DNA from: an uncultured Lachnospiraceae bacterium
GTDB lineage: Bacteria; Bacillota; Clostridia; Lachnospirales; Lachnospiraceae
Reading direction: 5' to 3'
Assembly: GCA_910584915.1 (NCBI GenBank)
Contig: CAJUDM010000017.1
Coordinates: 33,866-97,865, forward strand
Length of the DNA: 64,000 nt
Shown here: piece after piece, positions 18,354 to 26,676 of the stretch
Position numbering within the stretch: position 1 is the stretch's first letter
Layout: the number at the start of each line of letters is the position of its first letter
Translations under genes and position numbers: made by a program
The notes under the pieces: model-generated
What the model was told of the DNA's origin: nothing
The model's database searches: none
Seen by the model: the letters and a program-made list of their open reading frames with translations, nothing else

Positions 18354-19337
18354 CTACATTTTTTTCATCTGCAGCCGCGTCCTGTATTTATCCCAGATCA
18401 CCGCCAGCACAACAAAGATACCGATCACGAGCTGCTGCCAGTACACGTTCACATGCAGCATGAGAAGCCCGTTCTGCAGAGCCATCACAAACAATGCCCC
18501 TAACATGGTCCCCGCTATGCCGCCGGAACCGCCCTCTATGCTCGTCCCCCCGATCAGGCAGGCAACAATGGAATTCAACTCATAGCCGGAACCTGTGGCA
18601 GACTGCGCCGAGCCCACCCGCGCCGCCATCGCAATACCGCCGAACATGGCAAGCATGGCGCTGATCACATAGACTGCGATAAAATTTTTCCTTACATTGA
18701 TCCCGCTCAGTCTGGCGGATTCCCTGTTGCCGCCCACCGCATATACTTCTCTTCCGAATCGCGTCCTCTTTATAACGATCCAGCCTGCTGCGGCGATCAG
18801 CACCGCCACGACCGCGATCAGCGGAATCCCCAATATGCTGACCGCATCCAGATCCGTAAACGCCTCCGGAAGCGGATAGACCGGCTTACCCTCCGTAATG
18901 ATATTGATCACTCCCTTTGCGACATACTGCATTCCCAGCGTCATGATCATGGGCGGAATCTCAAATGTATACGTAAGATATCCGGTGATCAGCCCGATTC
19001 CCCCCGCTATGCCCATCGTCACAAGCAGCGCAAAGAGCATCGGCATTCCGCCTGTGATAAATTTACAGAAAAGGATACCTCCCAGCCCCATCACCGTGCA
19101 GACGGACAGATCAATATTGCCTGATATCAATACAAAAGTCATACCGCACGCCGTGATCAGCAGATAGGACGTCGAACGCAGCAGGTTTGTGATATTGCTT
19201 GGTCCCAGAAAAGCATTGTTGACGATCTGGACAGACAGAAAAAATACCACTGTCATAATAATAATGCTGCTCTCTTTCAGATTCCAGAAACGCGTAAACG
19301 CCTTTGCCGCCGATCCCGTTTTTCTTTTTTCACCCAT
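18354..19337 (-). CDS. Sugar ABC transporter permease (RbsC type)
   Basis: Integral membrane permease of 327 residues with about 8-10 hydrophobic helices. Family signatures include ISGNIDLSVCTVMGLGG near residue 70, AVGGNRESARLSGINV near 195 and ACLIGGTSIEGGSGGIAGTMLGAL near 260 (shown here as GGTSIEGGSGGIAGTMLGAL). Its first codons overlap the end of the PfkB kinase gene by 8 bp. Together with the RbsA-type ATPase and RbsB-type lipoprotein it forms a complete importer. Confidence 0.95.
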   Translation of the reverse strand: MGEKRKTGSAAKAFTRFWNLKESSIIIMTVVFFLSVQIVNNAFLGPSNITNLLRSTSYLLITACGMTFVLISGNIDLSVCTVMGLGGILFCKFITGGMPMLFALLVTMGIAGGIGLITGYLTYTFEIPPMIMTLGMQYVAKGVINIITEGKPVYPLPEAFTDLDAVSILGIPLIAVVAVLIAAAGWIVIKRTRFGREVYAVGGNRESARLSGINVRKNFIAVYVISAMLAMFGGIAMAARVGSAQSATGSGYELNSIVACLIGGTSIEGGSGGIAGTMLGALFVMALQNGLLMLHVNVYWQQLVIGIFVVLAVIWDKYRTRLQMKKM

Positions 19338-20283
19338 AAAAATGCTCCTTTCCGCTTACCAGCTTCTCCATCCTCTCTTCCACTTCCTCCAGGGGCAGAT
19401 ACCCCGGAATCGTCCCGGAATATCCCGCAGAAATGGCTGCATACATGTTTCCCCACTTGCAGGCTTCCCTCAGATTGCTTCCCTGATGCAGCCGATATGC
19501 CGCCGCAGCCAGAAAAGCGTCCCCCGCCCCACTTGTATCCACCACTTTTACATCGATTCCCTTCTCCCCGCTTATCTCTCCCTTCTCATTCAACACATAC
19601 CCCTTCTCTCCAAGGGTAAGGACAATATCCGGGCCATGACAGCTTCGCCGCAAAAGTTCTGTGACTTCCTCCCAGTTGCTGTCTCCCTTTTTTACCCCTG
19701 CCAGTTCCAGTATCTGACATGCCTCCACCTCATTGACAAACACGATGTCCGCCGCTCCAAAATCCAGGCATCTGCCTACGGGAGAAGGATTGAGCATGGT
19801 AGTCATTCCATAGTCTTTCGCCTTTCTCAGCGCATACAGAGCGTCCTCCTCATCTATCTCAAATCCGGTGATAAAGATCCTGCTGTCTTTTCTCTCATCC
19901 AGTGCTCTGTCGATCAGATCATGGGGAACAGACATATCCCCCTCTCCCAGCACAATGCTGTTTTGTCCCTCCTGATCAACAAACACGACCCCTGTGGCAG
20001 TCTCAAGATTTTTATCCCGCACCACACAGGAAATATCTGTCCCTGCCTCCCTAAGCCAGCCCGTGCACAGATCCGCCCAGACATCATCTCCCACTTTTGT
20101 GACAAGTGTATTTTTTATATGAAGCCTTCCCAGCGCCACCGCGATATTCGTTCCCTTACAGCCATCTCTATCCAGCTTCCAGCTGATCGCCCTTCTCGTC
20201 TCTCCCGCCGCCGGCAGCCTGTCCACGCGCACATTCTGCCCTGCGCCATGGCTGTATACCAGCACAACTCCTTCTCTCTCCAT
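19330..20283 (-). CDS. PfkB/ribokinase-family carbohydrate kinase
   Basis: Sugar kinase of 317 residues. Family signature 1 is at about 42-60 (DGCKGTNIAVALGRL) and signature 2 near 250 (VDTSGAGDAFLAAAAY), with the catalytic Asp in GAGDAF. The sequence resembles phosphofructokinase-1/tagatose-6-phosphate kinase and ribokinase types, so the phosphorylated position cannot be called. GGGAGG precedes the ATG. Gene order suggests it phosphorylates the sugar brought in by the adjacent ABC importer or a product of the NagB-like protein. Confidence 0.92.
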   Translation of the reverse strand: MEREGVVLVYSHGAGQNVRVDRLPAAGETRRAISWKLDRDGCKGTNIAVALGRLHIKNTLVTKVGDDVWADLCTGWLREAGTDISCVVRDKNLETATGVVFVDQEGQNSIVLGEGDMSVPHDLIDRALDERKDSRIFITGFEIDEEDALYALRKAKDYGMTTMLNPSPVGRCLDFGAADIVFVNEVEACQILELAGVKKGDSNWEEVTELLRRSCHGPDIVLTLGEKGYVLNEKGEISGEKGIDVKVVDTSGAGDAFLAAAAYRLHQGSNLREACKWGNMYAAISAGYSGTIPGYLPLEEVEERMEKLVSGKEHFYG

Positions 20284-20295
20284 CGCATCCTCCCG

Positions 20296-21204
20296 CTAAT
20301 AAGCTAAATATCCGGCGTCGCTCCCACGGCTGATCACATGGTCCGCCGTCCCGGTATCACAGCAGAGCAGAAATTCCGGAATCCTGTTGGCAAGTACCGT
20401 CACCGGAAACTCCGTTGTCGCCTCACCAAAGAGCGCCACCCTCACCACCGTCTGCTTCCACGCTCCTGTCGTCACAAGGAATATCCCCTTTCTGGCAGTC
20501 AGGATGGATTCCATGCCTATGGTGATCCCCATGGGCGGAACCGCCTCATAACATCCCCCGAACTCTCTCTGGGCGTAAGCCACTATAGTATCCTCATTGA
20601 TCACCGCCGGCCTTGTCCTGGAATGTTCATATTCCTCCAATGTCACTTTGTAATACCGGGAGCGCAAAGGTTCATCGAAAGCGACCATGCCTCTGCACCC
20701 CACTCCGCCCTGCACCGTATCGATCCCTCCCATCTCCCGGATCAGATTATCTATGGCATCCAGATCTTTCATATCCGGCCAGTGCCTGTTCTCCTCCGGG
20801 ATCGAAAGTTCATCCTCTATCAGTGCATAAAATCCGCTCTCCATTATGCCTCTCGCACTGACAAAAGAATTTCGGGCGTCCATCGGGCGAAACTGCCAGT
20901 CCAGCCAGTCGTCCATATGAAAAATGTGGAGCCTGCTGCAATCGATCCTCTCCTCATTCACCCTTTTCGCAAAATACCGGTACTGATCCAGGTGCCCGCT
21001 GGGCAATATCCATTTCGTCAGCTCGCCCTTTTGATTATGTTCCGCGAGCTCGTCCGCCATCCTGTCCCCGATGAACCGGTAGAGTTCTTCCTTCTTCTCC
21101 CGGATCAGAATATCGCATTTTCTCTCCGGATGGTCCGCCAGTTCTTCCACAGGTATCCGGCACCACCTCAAAAGCTCCTTTTTTCCGATCACATATTCCT
21201 GCAT
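20296..21204 (-). CDS. NagB-like glucosamine-6-phosphate isomerase/deaminase family protein, altered active site
   Basis: A 302-residue protein of the NagB/RpiA/6-phosphogluconolactonase superfamily. The start is set at ATG 21202-21204, with AAGGAG 5 nt upstream and right after the upstream stop. Recognisable: WILPSGHLDQ (phosphate-binding loop region), FHMDDW at 95-100 (like the NagB MDEY segment) and VGCRGMVAFDEP at 168-179. In classical NagB the last segment reads GVDGHIAFNEP; here the catalytic Asp and ring-opening His are Arg171 and Met173, while the Glu is kept (Glu178). It probably does not catalyse the standard deaminase reaction. Between mutarotase-like and PfkB genes. Confidence 0.82.
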   Translation of the reverse strand: MQEYVIGKKELLRWCRIPVEELADHPERKCDILIREKKEELYRFIGDRMADELAEHNQKGELTKWILPSGHLDQYRYFAKRVNEERIDCSRLHIFHMDDWLDWQFRPMDARNSFVSARGIMESGFYALIEDELSIPEENRHWPDMKDLDAIDNLIREMGGIDTVQGGVGCRGMVAFDEPLRSRYYKVTLEEYEHSRTRPAVINEDTIVAYAQREFGGCYEAVPPMGITIGMESILTARKGIFLVTTGAWKQTVVRVALFGEATTEFPVTVLANRIPEFLLCCDTGTADHVISRGSDAGYLAY

Positions 21205-21205
21205 A

Positions 21206-22099
21206 TTACTCCTTTCCATCCGCCTTTCCCACCGTATACTTTACAGTGGTTTCCATATGCTCTGAGGGCGTTAAGATATTCGCCCTGCCCTTCCGTATCG
21301 CCTCCTCCAGATTGACCGGCCATGTGGTAAACGCTTCCGTCATAATGCAGGCATGCCCCCGCCATCCCCCATAGATGGGCCATAAACTCAGACACCGGAA
21401 AAGGCCTTTGTCAAATTCAATTTTCAGTCCTGTTTTTTCCTGTTCGTGTACTATCCCATAACACCCTTCCCTGACCGGATGCATTAAAAAATTGAAAAAA
21501 CCTGTATTATAACGTCCCGCATCCGACAGATCCCTTCCATGGTAGAAAGGCCACCGAAACCGTTCCGTCTTTCCCTTTTCCAGTTCTTCCGCCATATACA
21601 TGTCATAACTTCCCTCCGGCACATACAGCCGGGAGCTCTCATAGATGCATAGAGAAGGATGGAAGCCGAACAGAAATCCAAATTCCTTTGTCCCTGTATT
21701 TACTATTTTGTATGTAATATTCAGACAATTCTCACACAGAGAAATTCTCTTCTCCATCCGTGCCGTCCAGACCGGCGACTCACATGTCAGTATGATTTCT
21801 CTGTCATGTTGTGTATAACGCCACGGAATAGTCCATATCTCCCCGAAAAAAGGAAGGTCCGCATCCCCTATTTTGCAGGGCTGCACCGTCGGAAATGCTT
21901 CTTCTATCCCCGATGCCGACAGATCATCATAATTACAGCCGTAATATCTGGGTACATCCTCCGTCCTTGGATTGGACCAGATCAGTTCACAGGAATGCTT
22001 TTTGTCAAAAATACGGCTGATCCGTCCGCCGTCACCGGGAAGAATCTCCGCCAGTATCCATTCATTCTCCAATAAAATCTTATCTCTGCAGTTCAGCAT
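21206..22099 (-). CDS. Galactose mutarotase-like / aldose 1-epimerase-family protein
   Basis: A 297-residue protein with the beta-sandwich pattern of aldose 1-epimerases and DUF4432/DUF5107-type relatives: GGRISRIFDKKHSCELIW at about 25-42, FGFLFGFHPSLCI with a His near 155, and EAFTTWPVNLEEA near 265. Start chosen at ATG 22097-22099 (MLNCRDKILLENE); an in-frame ATG 13 codons upstream gives a Lys-rich extension. First gene of the sugar-uptake operon, preceded by a promoter at 22125-22154. Interconversion of sugar anomers before phosphorylation is likely but unproven. Confidence 0.82.
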   Translation of the reverse strand: MLNCRDKILLENEWILAEILPGDGGRISRIFDKKHSCELIWSNPRTEDVPRYYGCNYDDLSASGIEEAFPTVQPCKIGDADLPFFGEIWTIPWRYTQHDREIILTCESPVWTARMEKRISLCENCLNITYKIVNTGTKEFGFLFGFHPSLCIYESSRLYVPEGSYDMYMAEELEKGKTERFRWPFYHGRDLSDAGRYNTGFFNFLMHPVREGCYGIVHEQEKTGLKIEFDKGLFRCLSLWPIYGGWRGHACIMTEAFTTWPVNLEEAIRKGRANILTPSEHMETTVKYTVGKADGKE

Positions 22100-22124
22100 T
22101 TTTTCACCCCGCTTCTTTTTCTTT

Positions 22125-22154
22125 AGTATAATACGCACAATATCCCGATTTCAA
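22125..22154 (-). promoter_or_regulatory. Promoter of the ABC-type sugar operon
   Basis: Minus strand: TTGAAA (22149-22154), 18 bp, TATACT (22125-22130), with an overlapping alternative TATTAT. It lies about 26 bp upstream of the mutarotase-like ATG and downstream of the sigK terminator. No clear operator dyad was seen. Confidence 0.55.
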
Positions 22155-22209
22155 TTTCACATTTTTTGTGCAATTAAACATTTTTATCATTTTAGGCGCA
22201 ATAGAAAAT

Positions 22210-22240
22210 CCTCTTTTCAGGTTTTTTGCCCAAAAAGAGG
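22210..22240 (-). terminator. sigK terminator
   Basis: CCTCTTTT and AAAAGAGG arms (22210-22217 and 22233-22240) around a 15-nt loop lie 30 bp after the sigK stop; on the minus strand the hairpin is followed by ATTTTCTATT. Confidence 0.65.
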
Positions 22241-22269
22241 TTCTTTCGCCATACGGTTATATATTCTTT

Positions 22270-22917
22270 TTATATTTCGACCTTCTCCTCCAGCGCCCTG
22301 CGCAATTTATACAGGGCACGCTTTTCAATACGGCTTACATAGCTTCTCGAAATCCCCATCATCTCTCCCACTTCCCGCTGTGTCACCTCGTCCCCTGTTT
22401 TCAGCCCGTATCGGTAGGCTATGATCTCTCTCTCCCGACTGCTCAGCGCTTTTCCCAGGACTCCTCTGAGCCGTTCGATACTTTCCTGGTTTTCCAGCTG
22501 TTCCAGTGTGTCCGGCTGCTCATATTCTATGATATCAAGAAGGCTCACCTCGTTGCCCTCCTTATCTGTTCCCATGGGTTCATAGAGCGAGACTTCCCTT
22601 GACAGCTTCTTATGCCCCCGCAGCATCATCAGGATCTCGTTTTCAATGCACCTCGCCGCGTAGGTGGCAAGCCTTGTTCCCTTTCCGGGCACATAGGTAT
22701 TCACCGCCTTGATCAGCCCGATCGTGCCGCAGGATATCATATCCTCCATATCCTGGGGCGCTCCCGCATATTTTTTCAGGACATAGGCTACCAGCCGCAG
22801 ATTCCGTTCAATCAGGACATCCTTCGCCTCCTGCACCGCTCTTTCGTCACCGGAATGATACTCCTTTAAATAATATGCCTCTTCTTCTGGCGTCAGTGGT
22901 TTGCTGAATGTCTTCAT
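22270..22917 (-). CDS. sigK: Sporulation sigma factor SigK, without pro-sequence
   Basis: Late mother-cell sigma factor of 215 residues. Region 2 motifs: DMEDMISCGTIGLIKAVNTY and ATYAARCIENEILMMLR; the KEGNEVSLLDII segment is typical of SigE/SigK; region 4 ends in GISRSYVSRIEKRALYKLR. The protein starts MKTFSKPLTPEEEAYY, aligning with the mature N-terminus of B. subtilis SigK, so the membrane pro-sequence removed by SpoIVFB seems absent, as recalled for C. difficile. It is uninterrupted, with no skin-like insertion. SigE is the alternative, but it carries its own pro-sequence and is longer. Confidence 0.9.
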   Translation of the reverse strand: MKTFSKPLTPEEEAYYLKEYHSGDERAVQEAKDVLIERNLRLVAYVLKKYAGAPQDMEDMISCGTIGLIKAVNTYVPGKGTRLATYAARCIENEILMMLRGHKKLSREVSLYEPMGTDKEGNEVSLLDIIEYEQPDTLEQLENQESIERLRGVLGKALSSREREIIAYRYGLKTGDEVTQREVGEMMGISRSYVSRIEKRALYKLRRALEEKVEI

Positions 22918-23104
22918 AAAAAGCCTCCGGAACCGCTTTCTATTATCTTATGATTCCATGCTTTTCCAAAGTGCCTGTTCCACTGAAAGCTTATCGTTCT
23001 TTTTGAGATGCCTCCTGAATCTGATCTGATCCCACCGGTTTTCCGTTCACCCTGACGCCCTCCAGGTTTGTGGAATATAGATATGCATTATCATAAGCCC
23101 CTCA

Positions 23105-24523
23105 TCACAGCAAAAACTCCGCGAACACCACATTGCTGACATCGACGCCCTGTCTTGTCAGGCGTATCCTGTCACCTGAGCGCACAAGGAGCTTTTGGCT
23201 CTCCATCCTTTTTATAACCTCCCCGTATATCTGCTCTATCGGGACATGAAAGCAGTTTCGGAAATCCTGACAGGAAACCCCTCCCATGAGCCGTAACCCC
23301 AGAAACATAAACTCTTCCATCTGTTCCCGCTTGGATAACCGCTGAAATTCCTGATGAAAGTTCTTTTGATCAAGGCTCTCGCCCCTGTTTCCGGAAACCG
23401 CTTGATCTTTCCTATTATCTCTACCTCGCAGTTTTTCTTTGTCCTTCCCGCCGTCTTTACCTTTTAGCCCCTCTCTGTTCCCCGGGCGCATCTCATATTC
23501 CGGCTTCCCGCATCCTCTCAGCAGCCTTCTGTATTCCTTCAGGTCCCTGCTCTTCGTGAACCGGCAGTTGTCCATCAGAGACGCCGCCCCCAGCCCGAGC
23601 CCCAGATAATCCCCTCTCGTCCAGTATGTGATATTGTGGCGGCACTCACAGCCCGGCAAGGCATAATTGGAAATCTCGTAGCGGCGATACCCGCTCTGCC
23701 CGAGTATCTCCTGCGTCAGCTCATACATCCGCCTCTCCTCCTCCTCGGAGGGCAGCAGATGATCTCCATCCTCCCCGTCACGCCGCCTGCGCTTATCCGC
23801 CTCGCCATAGCGCTCAAAAAAGGGCGTCCCCTCCTCGATTATAAGGCTGTAGGCTGAAATATGCTCCGGGTGAAGAGAAGCCGCCTCCCGCAACGAGTTT
23901 ACATAACTCTCCGTGCTCTGCCCGGGCAGGGCCGACATCAGATCTATGTTGATATTCCGAAAACCGGCTTTCCTCGCCAGATGAAAGGTTTTAAGGAAGT
24001 CCTCCCTGGTGTGGATCCTTCCGAGTTTTAAAAGTTCCTCATTCTGCATGGACTGCGCGCCGATGCTGAGCCTGTTGAAGCCTGCCTCTCTCAGCCTTCC
24101 CAGATCCCCCCCGTCTACCGTACCCGGATTGCACTCCAGCGTGATCTCCGCCTCCTGCGTCCCTGTCGCAAAAACAGAAAAACATTCTTTCAGCTTACAC
24201 AGTATTCTCTCAAGCTGTTCCGGCTTCAGGACTGTCGGCGTACCGCCGCCAAAAAAGACTGTCCTCCCCAGATATCCGGGATACAGCGCCGCCTCCTCTT
24301 CGATCTCTTCGCACAGCAGATTTACATAATCCTCCCTCACCTCTTCCGAAGCCGGCGCCGACAGAAAATCGCAGTAATCACACTTTCTGACACAAAACGG
24401 AATATGGACATACAGAGAGAGCGGCTTTCTTTCCACGCCGCTTCCCGCACTTACCCCTGCACCGCCCCCTCTGCGGGGATCTCTGTCAGACTTTCCAATT
24501 TTTAATCCTTCCCTGTTCTGCAT
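23105..24523 (-). CDS. hemW: Radical SAM heme chaperone HemW
   Basis: Radical SAM protein related to oxygen-independent coproporphyrinogen oxidase; members of this clade act as heme chaperones. The 472-residue length exceeds the usual ~380. Cluster motif CVRKCDYCDF lies at about 43-52 (CX3CX2C), followed by FFGGGTPTVLKPEQL, LSIGAQS and NIDLMSALPGQ. Two extra low-complexity stretches, an N-terminal Gly/Arg-rich leader (about 1-33) and a Lys/Asp/Arg/Gly-rich linker near 345-395, explain the extra length. In many Firmicutes hemW is next to lepA; here a sugar cluster separates them. Confidence 0.93.
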   Translation of the reverse strand: MQNREGLKIGKSDRDPRRGGGAGVSAGSGVERKPLSLYVHIPFCVRKCDYCDFLSAPASEEVREDYVNLLCEEIEEEAALYPGYLGRTVFFGGGTPTVLKPEQLERILCKLKECFSVFATGTQEAEITLECNPGTVDGGDLGRLREAGFNRLSIGAQSMQNEELLKLGRIHTREDFLKTFHLARKAGFRNINIDLMSALPGQSTESYVNSLREAASLHPEHISAYSLIIEEGTPFFERYGEADKRRRRDGEDGDHLLPSEEEERRMYELTQEILGQSGYRRYEISNYALPGCECRHNITYWTRGDYLGLGLGAASLMDNCRFTKSRDLKEYRRLLRGCGKPEYEMRPGNREGLKGKDGGKDKEKLRGRDNRKDQAVSGNRGESLDQKNFHQEFQRLSKREQMEEFMFLGLRLMGGVSCQDFRNCFHVPIEQIYGEVIKRMESQKLLVRSGDRIRLTRQGVDVSNVVFAEFLL

Positions 24524-24612
24524 CTTCCTCTCTCCACATCTGTCCCATTTGATTCCTCTCAGTCAGGCAGTATTATCTTACCACAGGGTCACCAATTTTT
24601 CTATTCCCAACT

Positions 24613-24653
24613 TGACAGGGGCAGTCAGATCACACTCCTGACTGCCCCTGTCA
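24613..24653. terminator. Perfect 16-bp inverted repeat after the aldolase gene
   Basis: TGACAGGGGCAGTCAG (24613-24628) and its exact complement (24638-24653) flank a 9-nt loop, 19 bp after the aldolase stop. It probably ends the carbohydrate operon. Neither strand has a strong T-run beyond the stem, so it could instead be a transcript-protecting hairpin. Confidence 0.55.
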
Positions 24654-24671
24654 CACGCCTTGTTCCCCTGT

Positions 24672-25523
24672 TTACGCCTGCGCTCTTTCCGCCGATCCAA
24701 ACAACAGGATCTTTTCCTTTACTACCTTTTTCATCTCCGCGATCTCATAGGGGATCAGTCCCGTCATGGACTTCTCCCCCGCCGCGATGCCCGCTTCCAC
24801 GCCGCGTTTGCCGGCTTTGTCGATATCCGTGAAAATATTCACTTTCGATACCCCCAGGCTTACCGCCCTCCGGAAGTCCTGGTCCGAAAGCCCCGAGCCG
24901 CCGTGGAGCACCAACGGAAGATCCGTCTTTTCGGAGATCACCTGAATCCGCTCGAAATCCAGTTTGGGCGGGAACGCGTAATCCCCGTGGGCGTTGCCCA
25001 CCGCCACTGCCAGGGCGTCCACCCCTGTCTTTGCGGCAAAGTCGGCTGCAGTGTCGGGATCCGTGAAGTAATCGCTGGGATTCTCCAGTTTACCGGCTCC
25101 CGCGTTATCGCCCACATGCCCCAGCTCTCCCTCCACCGTCACGCCCATGGCATGACAGATCTTCACCATCTCCGCAACCTTCCCCACATTCTTCTCATAG
25201 GAAGCGGTGGAACAGTCATACATAACGGACGTAAAGCCCAGCTTCAGCGCCTCCATGCATTTCTCAAAGGTCAGGCCGTGATCGTAGTGGACGCACACCG
25301 GAACACTCGCCTTCTTTGCCATTGGGATCAGATATTCAGCCACCCTCTCAAGCGCCGTCGTCGGAAGAAGGACTTCCGCCGTTCCGACCATCACCGGGGC
25401 GCGCATCTCCTCCGCCGTCTCGATGATCGCCCGCGCCATCTCCACATTCACCGCATTAAAAAATCCGACGCCATAACCGCCATCCTTCGCGGGAAGCAAT
25501 ATCTCCTTCATATTTACTAACAT
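24672..25523 (-). CDS. Class II (metal-dependent) ketose-bisphosphate aldolase
   Basis: Aldolase of the FbaA/GatY/IolJ family, 283 residues, cleaving a ketose phosphate to DHAP and an aldehyde. Zn ligands and active-site parts are visible: VCVHYDHGLTFE (about 78-89), VEGELGHVGDN (about 132-142), VGNAHGDYAFPP (about 176-187), LHGGSGL (about 209-215) and KVNIFTDID (about 228-236). The ATG at 25523 is preceded by GAGAGGAG. Last gene of the five-gene carbohydrate operon, 13 bp after the PfkB kinase gene, implying that it cleaves the phosphorylated product. Substrate not determinable from sequence. Confidence 0.92.
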   Translation of the reverse strand: MLVNMKEILLPAKDGGYGVGFFNAVNVEMARAIIETAEEMRAPVMVGTAEVLLPTTALERVAEYLIPMAKKASVPVCVHYDHGLTFEKCMEALKLGFTSVMYDCSTASYEKNVGKVAEMVKICHAMGVTVEGELGHVGDNAGAGKLENPSDYFTDPDTAADFAAKTGVDALAVAVGNAHGDYAFPPKLDFERIQVISEKTDLPLVLHGGSGLSDQDFRRAVSLGVSKVNIFTDIDKAGKRGVEAGIAAGEKSMTGLIPYEIAEMKKVVKEKILLFGSAERAQA

Positions 25524-25536
25524 GACAATACTCCTC

Positions 25537-26667
25537 TCATCTAAAAATCTGTTTTTTCCATCCCTGTCCTATTTTTTCCCGAAGTTCCTCAAAAGGCTTC
25601 AATCCGCTCAGGGCGTCATAGGCGGCGACACAGGACGCGCCGGTCGCCGTCGAAAGGCGCAGACATTCATCCGGCGGGCATCCCTCCAGCACCGCCATCA
25701 GAAAGGCCGCAATACTGGTATCTCCGGCGCCTGTCCCCGACGCGATCCGCTCCGGGACATAACTCTTCTCAAAGCCCTCCAGATCCGCCCACTTTTCCGG
25801 CTCCGCTATCAGGTTTCCTCCGATCTGACAAATCACTCTTTCGTCAGCCGTGCGGTAATAAATGCCCGGCGCCCCGCATTTGATCAGGACCACCTTCGCG
25901 CCGAGTTTCATACACTTTTCCGCCAGCGGCGCAACATCCGCATCCACATCCAGGAATTTTGTGATGTCCTCTCCGCCCGCCCTTCGCTGCCACCCATCAA
26001 AGCGTTCTCTGTCCAGCATAAAGCACAGTTCTTCCACACTAGGCACAAAAAAGTCCACATAAGGAAGCGCCCGACCAAGGATTTTTTCCCAGTCAGCCCT
26101 TCCCGCCTCCGAAGCGGCATCCACCGCCGCCATATCCATGGATGTGGCGATCCCAGCCTCCTTCATCCTCCGCATCAGCTTCACCAGTTCCGCCCCGTCA
26201 TTTTCGTACATGGCTTTCATGATCGGCGGATAACCGAAATGAAACAGCGCCACATCCTCCGGGAGATCCTCCGGAATATCGTCCGCCCGAAAGGCATTAT
26301 TCGCCCCCGGATTATGCAGAAAGATCCGATCGATTCCCGGCACCGCAACCACCACGGAATAGGATGTAGAGAGATCGTCCGAAAACAGCATCCCCGATTC
26401 GGCATCATATTTTTTCAGGATATTCAGGACCATATCCCCGAACGCGTCCCGTCCGATCTTTCCCATCAGCATGACGTCCGCGCCCAGTAGTTTCATTGCC
26501 AGCCCCGTGTTCGCCACGGAACCGCCGGTATGCACATCCGCCTCCTTCACCTCCACCAGTTTTCCCGGCGACAGAACATCCTCCAGATGTTCTGCCCCCG
26601 TGTTCGGAAAAACAGGCGTGATATCAAGGCAGATATGGCCTGCCGCTATCACTTTTTTCTTCTTCAT
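25537..26667 (-). CDS. PfkB-family sugar kinase
   Basis: Ribokinase-superfamily kinase of 376 residues. N-terminal AAGHICLDITPVFP, substrate region VHTGGSVANTGLAMKLLGAD (about 46-65), and C-terminal ASGTGAGDTSIAAFLMAVL with the catalytic Asp (about 310-328). Somewhat longer than ribokinase, with an insertion near 215-240. It lies 9 bp after the isomerase-like gene and 13 bp before the class II aldolase gene. A kinase followed by an aldolase is the classic pair for converting a ketose to DHAP plus an aldehyde. Confidence 0.93.
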   Translation of the reverse strand: MKKKKVIAAGHICLDITPVFPNTGAEHLEDVLSPGKLVEVKEADVHTGGSVANTGLAMKLLGADVMLMGKIGRDAFGDMVLNILKKYDAESGMLFSDDLSTSYSVVVAVPGIDRIFLHNPGANNAFRADDIPEDLPEDVALFHFGYPPIMKAMYENDGAELVKLMRRMKEAGIATSMDMAAVDAASEAGRADWEKILGRALPYVDFFVPSVEELCFMLDRERFDGWQRRAGGEDITKFLDVDADVAPLAEKCMKLGAKVVLIKCGAPGIYYRTADERVICQIGGNLIAEPEKWADLEGFEKSYVPERIASGTGAGDTSIAAFLMAVLEGCPPDECLRLSTATGASCVAAYDALSGLKPFEELREKIGQGWKKQIFR

Positions 26668-26676
26668 ACGACCGAA

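Noticed and set aside
22990..23095. Open stretch after hemW reading AYDNAYLYSTNLEG and VRVNGKPVGSDQ on the minus strand
   Set aside because: It follows two stop codons, has no start codon or ribosome-binding site and only ~35 codons; too little to call a gene remnant.
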